Assembly (NCBI RefSeq): GCF_007752535.1
Contig: NZ_CP036426.1
Coordinates: 8,122,001 to 8,186,000 of the forward strand
Source of the DNA: Tautonia plasticadhaerens
GTDB taxonomy: Bacteria; Planctomycetota; Planctomycetia; Isosphaerales; Isosphaeraceae
Direction of reading: 5' to 3'
DNA length: 64,000 nt
Made by a program: the position numbers and the translations under genes. Within the stretch, counting starts at the first letter, position 1, and each line of letters starts with the position of its first letter. Under the pieces are notes generated by a model that was given only the letters and a program-made list of their open reading frames with translations, was not told the origin of the DNA and did no database searches. This document shows, in pieces, positions 58,881 through 64,000 of the stretch.

Positions 58881-59029
58881 GGATGCCCGTCGCCGCCAGT
58901 CGGGGCGGACCCCCTCCGGCAGCGGCCGGCGGGCGTCCCGCCCCGTCCGTCGTCGGCCCCCGGAGCCGCCCGATCACCGGCTCCCGGTCCGGGGATCGGG
59001 CGACGCCCCCCCGGGTCCCGGCCCGTCGA

Positions 59030-60760
59030 TCATCGGCGGGCGGTCGTGACCGGCCTCCGGCCCGAGACGACCGCCGCCAGCCGATCGGGGTCGGGCCGCA
59101 GCTCGACGGCGATCATGCGATCCCGCTCCCCCTTGCGGGGGTGGACCGAGGCGGCCTGGTCGATCACCCGGATCTCCCCCATCCGGCCCAGCGGCCCCAG
59201 GATCAGCCTGGGGCCGACGACATACACCGGGCCCCGTCGCTCGACGCCCGTCGAGGCCGCCAGCCGATCGGCCAGCGATCGGGGGTCGTCGTGCCTCCGG
59301 ACCGGGATCGGCAGGTAGTAGGTCACCTGGGGGTCGGGGATGGCGACCACCGACAGGTCGGCCCCGGCCGGGAGGCTCGCCGAGAGCCGGAGGGCCAGGT
59401 CCGACTGACCCCGGTAGTCGTCGAACCCCGGCATCGCCAGGGAATGCACGGCGACGAACGCCGCCCAGGCCGTCGCGAAGATCCCGGCCGTCGCCACGCC
59501 CGGGCGCCCGGCCCTCCGCCATCGCTCGGCGATCGTCAGCCCCAGGCCGACCAGCCCGGCCACGGCCCCGACGGCCAGGACCAGCCTCGACCCCGATCGC
59601 ATCCCCGCCAGCCCGGCCGAGAACCCGGCCAGCGCCAGGATCGGCAAGGTCGGCCGGAGCCGGGACCGGAGCCGGGACCAGCGTCCCCCCTGCTCCGCCG
59701 AGACGAGCCGGGACAGGCCGATCGCCGCCCAGATCGACAGCGGGGGCAGCGCCGGGATGATGTAATGCTTGTGCTTCCACGCCGAGAGCGAGAGCACCAG
59801 CGCCATCCCCAGGGACCAGCAGGCCAGCAGCCTGCCCCGCCCCCCCCGGCCCTCGCCCGACCGCCAGGCCGACGCGATCCCCGCCGCGGCGACGGGCGTC
59901 CAGGGCAGGGTGAGCCAGAGGGACGTATACAGGTAGAAGAACGGGTCCTTGCCGCCCCCGGCGAGGTCGCCGCTGAAGCGCTCGACGTTGTGCCGCCACC
60001 AGACGTCCAGCAGGCCCGGCTCACGGAGCATCGCCGCCGCCGGCCAGGCGAGGATCAGGGCGAGCATCACCCCCCAGCCGATCGGGTCGAGCAGCAGCCG
60101 CCAGGGGGCCCATCGCCGCTCGACGATCGCGAACAGCCCGCCGCCGGCGGCGACCAGCGCCGGGCCGATCGGACCCTTCACCAGGAACGACAGCCCCGCC
60201 GCCCCGAAGTAGAGCAGCGTCCAGGATCGGGCGGGGCGATCTCGACCGACCACGCCGACGGCGAAGCTCGCCATCGCCGCACTCACGGCGGCGCAGAGCA
60301 TCATGTCCGCCTCGGCCAGCCTGCCCTGCATGAACACGTAAATCGAGCTGGACTGGACCAGCCCCGCCAGCAGCCCGACCCGGCCGCCGAACCACCGGGC
60401 GGCCAGGGCGGCGACGACCAGCGAGGTGGCCACGGCCGACAGCGCCGCGGGCATCCGCGCCGCCCACTCCGCCTCGGTGCCGAAGGCGGCCATCGAGGCG
60501 GCGATCGACCAGTGCATCAGCGGCGGCTTGTCCCAGAGCGGCCGGCCCATGATCCGGGGGACCAGCCAGTCCCCCGAGCGGAGGAACTCCCGGGCCGGCC
60601 CGGCGAAGTTGACCTCGTGGAAGGTCAGGGCCCAGGGCCTGCCCGGGTTCACCAGCAGGATCGACACCCCGTAGGCCGCGACCGCCGCCGTCGCCCACCC
60701 CCAGGGGAGGCCGCGGGCGTCGGGGGCGTTCGCCGGTCCCTCGGGATTGCTCGGCTTCAT
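59030..60760 (-). CDS. ArnT-like glycosyltransferase, second copy
   Basis: A 576-residue membrane protein related to that at 47391. Signature WALTFHEVNFAGPAREFLRSGDW with GRPLWDKPPLMHW matches the ArnT-type N-terminal motif (Asp/Glu, KPPL). About 11 TM segments and a soluble C-terminal domain (from about 450) follow. Predicted to use polyprenyl-phosphate sugar donors. ATG 60760 follows a promoter candidate at 60882-60910. Acceptor unknown. Confidence 0.88.
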   Translation of the reverse strand: MKPSNPEGPANAPDARGLPWGWATAAVAAYGVSILLVNPGRPWALTFHEVNFAGPAREFLRSGDWLVPRIMGRPLWDKPPLMHWSIAASMAAFGTEAEWAARMPAALSAVATSLVVAALAARWFGGRVGLLAGLVQSSSIYVFMQGRLAEADMMLCAAVSAAMASFAVGVVGRDRPARSWTLLYFGAAGLSFLVKGPIGPALVAAGGGLFAIVERRWAPWRLLLDPIGWGVMLALILAWPAAAMLREPGLLDVWWRHNVERFSGDLAGGGKDPFFYLYTSLWLTLPWTPVAAAGIASAWRSGEGRGGRGRLLACWSLGMALVLSLSAWKHKHYIIPALPPLSIWAAIGLSRLVSAEQGGRWSRLRSRLRPTLPILALAGFSAGLAGMRSGSRLVLAVGAVAGLVGLGLTIAERWRRAGRPGVATAGIFATAWAAFVAVHSLAMPGFDDYRGQSDLALRLSASLPAGADLSVVAIPDPQVTYYLPIPVRRHDDPRSLADRLAASTGVERRGPVYVVGPRLILGPLGRMGEIRVIDQAASVHPRKGERDRMIAVELRPDPDRLAAVVSGRRPVTTARR

Positions 60761-60881
60761 GTCGCGGTCATCCTCGGCCGTGACGGCACCGAGGCGAGGG
60801 TCGGGCCCGCCCCCTCGCCCGCCGCGCCGCGCGGCCCGCCGTTCGCCCTCCGACGCGAGCACGGCTCCGGAGGGCCGGATC

Positions 60882-60910
60882 ACTATTCCAGGTCGCCCCC
60901 ACGCGGACAA
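60882..60910 (-). promoter_or_regulatory. Promoter of the second ArnT-like gene
   Basis: Minus strand TTGTCC (60905-60910) and AATAGT (60882-60887) with a 17-nt spacer, about 120 nt before the ATG. The divergent gap continues to 61374; its xseA-side promoter could not be identified. Confidence 0.5.
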
Positions 60911-61374
60911 CCCGACTTCCTCACAAGTTCGGCCGAGCCCGTCGAACACTTGAGGCCTCGGGGCGGATCCGGCCGGGCGACCCCGGTCGATTCGGCGTGA
61001 TCGTCGCCCCCCCCGACTCGGCCCGAGCACCTCGGCCCACGCGTCCCGATCGAACCCACGACCGCCCCCGCGTCGATCGGTCACCTCGGCGGCATCGCCC
61101 CCCGAGCGCCGACCTCGCCCCGACGATCGGCCCGATCGGCGCCCGGGAGGAGGTGGCCCCGCTCGTCGCCGACCCGATCGCCGAGACCGATGATCGGCGC
61201 GGGAACGCGGCGTGTCCGAGACCCTCGATCCGCAGGCCGCCGCCCCCCGGCCGGCGGCCGGGCGTCCAACCGGCCTGGGAGCGACCCGTCCCAATCGCTA
61301 AACTGACAGGGCGGGCGTCCGATAGGGACGCCGGCCCCGCCCTTCGTGCCGCGACCGCCACGGACCGCCCCCCC
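60911..61374. other. Divergent gap before xseA, no gene
   Basis: About 460 nt. A TAAACT box near 61300 is the only promoter-like element seen on the plus strand. No gene, repeat or RNA was recognised. Confidence 0.3.
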
Positions 61375-62748
61375 ATGCCCGGCCCCCCGCTGTTCGACTT
61401 CGGACCCGACCCCGACGACGAGACCGAGGCGGCCGTCGGCCTGCCCCCCGGCCCGCCGATGCTCGCCGTCTCGGAGCTGACGGCGTTGATCAAGGAGGTC
61501 GTCGAGACCGGCTTCGCCGACGTCGGCGTCTTCGGGGAAATCTCCAACCTCTCCCGGCCCCGCTCCGGCCACGTCTACTTCGACATCAAGGACGAGGGGG
61601 CCCGCATCCGGGCCATCCTCTGGCGGGGGCAGGCCGCCCGGGTCCCCTTCGAGCTGGAGAACGGCCTGGCGGTCCGGGCCTGGGGCGGCCTCGACGTGTA
61701 CCCGCCCCAGGGTGCCTATCAGCTCATCGTCCGCAAGGTCGAGCCCGAGGGGATCGGCCCGCTCGAACTGGCGTTCCGCCAGCTCTGCGACCGCCTCCGC
61801 GCCGAGGGGTTGTTCGACCCGGGCCGCAAGCGGCCGCTGCCGCCGTTCCCTTCCCGGATTGTCGTCGTCAGCAGCCCGACCGGCGCCGCCGTCCGGGACA
61901 TCCTCACGATCACCGCCCGGCGTTGGCCCGCCGCCGAGATCCTGATCGCCCCGGCGAAGGCCCAGGGCCAGGGCGCGGCCGGGGAGGTCGCCGCCGCCAT
62001 CGAGCTGGCCAACCGGGTCGAGGGGGTCGACCTCGTCCTCGTCGCCCGGGGGGGCGGCAGCCTGGAGGACCTCTGGGCCTTCAATGAAGAGGTGGTGGCG
62101 CGGGCGATCGTCGCCTCCCGGGTGCCGGTCGTCTCCGGGGTCGGCCACGAGACCGATCTGACCATCGCCGACCTCGCCGCCGACGCCCGGGGGCCCACCC
62201 CCAGCGGCGCCGCCGAGCTCGCCGTGCCCGACGCCCGGGAGATCCTCGCCCGGCTCGACGCCGACGCCTCCCGGATGGGCCGGGCCCTGACCACCCGGGC
62301 CGCCGACGCCAGGGCCCGGGTCGAGTCCCTCGCCGACCGCGCCGACCTCGCCGTCTCCCGATTGCTCGACCGCCGCCGCGACCGCCTCGCCGCGATCGCC
62401 GCGCAGCTCGACGCGCTCAGCCCCCTGGCCGTCCTCTCCCGCGGCTACAGCCTCACCCAGCGGGCCGACGACTCCCGGATCGTCCGGGCCCGCGAAGATG
62501 CCCGGCCCGGCACCCTGATCCGCACCCGGCTCGCGACCGGGTCGGTCCTCAGCCGGGTCGAGCCCGATGCCGAGTCCCTCCCCGAGCCGCCCACCCCCGC
62601 CGAGCCGGCCGATCCCCCCCGCCCCTCCCGGCTCGACCGCCGCCCCGCCCCCGGGGCCGCCGCCCCGGGCCCGACCGATCGCCCCCGCAAGCCGCGTGCC
62701 CCCTCCGGCGGCGCCGGCCCGTCCCGGACCGACCCCGAGCGGAGCTGA
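61375..62748 (+). CDS. xseA: Exodeoxyribonuclease VII large subunit
   Basis: A 457-residue subunit of ExoVII, which degrades single-stranded DNA with XseB. An N-terminal OB-fold (ISNLSRPRSGHVYFDIKDEGARIRAILWRG) is followed by the nuclease core (VVSSPTGAAVRDIL, LVARGGGSLEDLWAFNEE, PVVSGVGHETDLTIADLAAD, RGPTPSGAAELAVP) and a helical region. The Pro/Arg-rich tail (about 400-457) is an added disordered end. ATG 61375 keeps the conserved start; the upstream extension is not family-like. xseB follows 6 nt after the stop. Confidence 0.96.
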   Translation: MPGPPLFDFGPDPDDETEAAVGLPPGPPMLAVSELTALIKEVVETGFADVGVFGEISNLSRPRSGHVYFDIKDEGARIRAILWRGQAARVPFELENGLAVRAWGGLDVYPPQGAYQLIVRKVEPEGIGPLELAFRQLCDRLRAEGLFDPGRKRPLPPFPSRIVVVSSPTGAAVRDILTITARRWPAAEILIAPAKAQGQGAAGEVAAAIELANRVEGVDLVLVARGGGSLEDLWAFNEEVVARAIVASRVPVVSGVGHETDLTIADLAADARGPTPSGAAELAVPDAREILARLDADASRMGRALTTRAADARARVESLADRADLAVSRLLDRRRDRLAAIAAQLDALSPLAVLSRGYSLTQRADDSRIVRAREDARPGTLIRTRLATGSVLSRVEPDAESLPEPPTPAEPADPPRPSRLDRRPAPGAAAPGPTDRPRKPRAPSGGAGPSRTDPERS

Positions 62749-62754
62749 CACGCC

Positions 62755-63045
62755 ATGCCCCCGACCGAGCCCCCATCGACCCCCGACGACCCCCGGACCT
62801 TCGAGGCCGCCCTCGGCCAGCTCGAGACGATCGTCGCCGAGCTGGAGCGCGGCTCCCTGGACCTCGACGCCTCCCTCTCCCGCTACGAGCGCGGCGTCCG
62901 CCTCCTGTCGAGGTGCCGCTCCACCCTGCGGGACGCCGAGCGCCGGGTCGCGCTGCTCACCGGCTCCTCCCCCGACGGCTCCCCGATCACCACCCCCTTC
63001 GACGCCCCCACCGCGGCCTCGCCGGACGAGCCCGACGACGATTGA
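62755..63045 (+). CDS. xseB: Exodeoxyribonuclease VII small subunit
   Basis: A 96-residue protein with the XseB signature RTFEAALGQLETIVAELERG followed by LDLDASLSRYERGVRLLSRC. It binds XseA. The tail beyond about residue 70 is Pro/Asp/Ala-rich and longer than usual. It lies directly after xseA, so the two are coexpressed. Confidence 0.95.
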   Translation: MPPTEPPSTPDDPRTFEAALGQLETIVAELERGSLDLDASLSRYERGVRLLSRCRSTLRDAERRVALLTGSSPDGSPITTPFDAPTAASPDEPDDD

Positions 63046-63126
63046 ACCGCCGAGCCCCGCCCCGACGCCGCCCATCCTCGGCCGCCCCGTCCGGCCGGAT
63101 CCGGCATCCCCCAACCACCCGCCGCC

Positions 63127-64000
63127 ATGCGTCTCCGCCGCATCGACCTGAAGCTCGTCCGCCTGCCGCTGGTCCGCCCCTTCCGGACAAGCTCCAGCGT
63201 GAAGGACCACCTCGCACACATCGTCGTCCGCGTGGAGTCCGACGACGGCCTCGTCGGCTGGGGGGAATGCGCCAGCCCGTCCGACCCCTACTACTGCCCC
63301 GAGACGACCGAGACGTGCTGGCACCTCCTGCGCGACTTCCTCGGCCCGCTCGTGCTGGGCCGGGAGTGGGAGGCCATCGACGACCTGACCGCCTTCTATC
63401 GGTTGGTCAAGGGGAACAACTTCGCCAAGGCCGGTCTGGAGATGGCCTGCTGTGACCTGTTGGCGAGGGCCGAGGGCGTCCCGCTCGCCGCCTTCCTCGG
63501 CGGCGTCCGGCCCCGGATCGCCTCGGGCGTGAGCCTCGGCATCGAAGACGACACGGCCGCCCTCCTGGACACGATCGAGCGCCACCTCTCCTCGGGATAT
63601 AAACGCATCAAGCTGAAGATCGGCCCCGGCCGGGACGTCGAGGTCGTCCGGGAGGTCCGCCGGGCCTACCCCGACATCCTGCTCCAGGTCGACGCGAATT
63701 CGGCCTACACGCTCAACGACATCGACCTGCTCCGCGCGCTCGACGAGTTCGACCTCCTGCTCATCGAGCAGCCCCTGGCCCACGACGACATCATCGACCA
63801 TGCCCGCCTCCAGGCCGCGTTGCGGACGCCGGTCTGCCTCGACGAGTCGATCCACTCCGAGGCCGACGCCCGCAAGGCCCTGGAGCTGGACGCCTGCCGG
63901 GTCATCAACATCAAGGTCAGCCGGGTCGGAGGCCTGATGGAGGCCCGACGCATCCACGACCTCTGCTTCACCCGGGGCGTCCCGGTCTGGTGCGGGGGCA
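63127..64000 (+). CDS. menC: o-Succinylbenzoate synthase/N-acylamino-acid racemase type enolase (partial)
   Basis: The first 291 codons; the stop lies beyond the window. It is an enolase-superfamily enzyme of the MenC group: GWGECASPSDPYYCPETTETCW near 55-75, the catalytic lysine pair in RIKLKIGPG, metal ligands in VDANSAY, LIEQPL and CLDESI, and the second Lys in INIKVSRVGG. MenC makes o-succinylbenzoate in menaquinone synthesis; some relatives racemise N-acylamino acids, so both activities are possible. ATG 63127 fits the family start. Confidence 0.9.
   Translation, partial: MRLRRIDLKLVRLPLVRPFRTSSSVKDHLAHIVVRVESDDGLVGWGECASPSDPYYCPETTETCWHLLRDFLGPLVLGREWEAIDDLTAFYRLVKGNNFAKAGLEMACCDLLARAEGVPLAAFLGGVRPRIASGVSLGIEDDTAALLDTIERHLSSGYKRIKLKIGPGRDVEVVREVRRAYPDILLQVDANSAYTLNDIDLLRALDEFDLLLIEQPLAHDDIIDHARLQAALRTPVCLDESIHSEADARKALELDACRVINIKVSRVGGLMEARRIHDLCFTRGVPVWCGG

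Noticed and set aside
61081-63957. A 958-residue minus-strand ORF
   Set aside because: It is antisense to xseA, xseB and menC, which have clear family motifs; the ORF itself is low-complexity.

Overview
The window is very GC-rich bacterial DNA with dense coding and short intergenic gaps. The gene set points to a planctomycete, most probably of the Isosphaerales/Isosphaeraceae type: two PEP-CTERM proteins, a giant Ser/Thr kinase beside an ECF sigma factor, DUF1080 and ceramidase-like secreted enzymes, an MtnX-like phosphatase coupled to a glycerol-1-phosphate dehydrogenase, and a proline-rich exodeoxyribonuclease VII. This lineage call is inference from gene content. No rRNA, tRNA, CRISPR array, insertion sequence or prophage was recognised.

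Layout. 1-7.2 kb: end of an acidic protein, a GspE/PilB-type ATPase, a DUF2752 membrane protein, a lipoprotein, then ceramidase-like, DUF1080 and alpha/beta-hydrolase genes. 7.5-12.3 kb (minus): a translation/SRP cluster, ffh - two SRP54 M-domain-like paralogs - rpsP - trmD - rplS, with no rimM. 13-19.4 kb: LamG-like protein, MT-A70 methyltransferase, a membrane protein with a C-terminal helix-turn-helix, HAD phosphatase and G1P dehydrogenase. 19.4-25.8 kb (minus): PEP-CTERM protein, ECF sigma factor and a 1,410-residue kinase with a beta-propeller-like C-terminus. 26.6-29.8 kb: leuA behind a leucine-rich leader peptide and a perfect 16-bp terminator hairpin (transcription attenuator), then a phytase-like esterase. 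30.8-45.8 kb: a flagellar block on the minus strand, fliF-fliG-fliO-fliP-fliQ-fliR-flhB, then flhA, then flhF-flhG-fliA-type sigma, interrupted by a plus-strand nfeD-flotillin pair. FliG lacks its middle domain, FlhB lacks its autocleaving cytoplasmic domain, and FlhG has lost the P-loop lysine, so the export core looks intact while the switch parts are reduced. 46-49.2 kb: a Cys-rich secreted protein and an ArnT-like glycosyltransferase. 49.5-56.9 kb: a surface-acylation locus (MBOAT, two SGNH proteins, an adenylating ligase, an LpxL-like acyltransferase) resembling dlt and alginate-acetylation logic but with no carrier protein in view. 57-64 kb: a small secreted protein, a PEP-CTERM protein, a second ArnT-like transferase, xseA-xseB and the start of menC.

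How it fits together. Many neighbouring genes overlap by ATGA or GTGA, which implies translational coupling (ffh cluster, flhF-flhG, fliF-fliG, fliO-fliP, HAD-G1PDH, SGNH pair). Several minus-strand operons start at sigma70-like promoters with TTGxCx boxes and 17-nt spacers. Many transcripts appear to end at long GC-only hairpins without a U-tract. A recurring family of C/G-rich palindromic repeats sits between genes.
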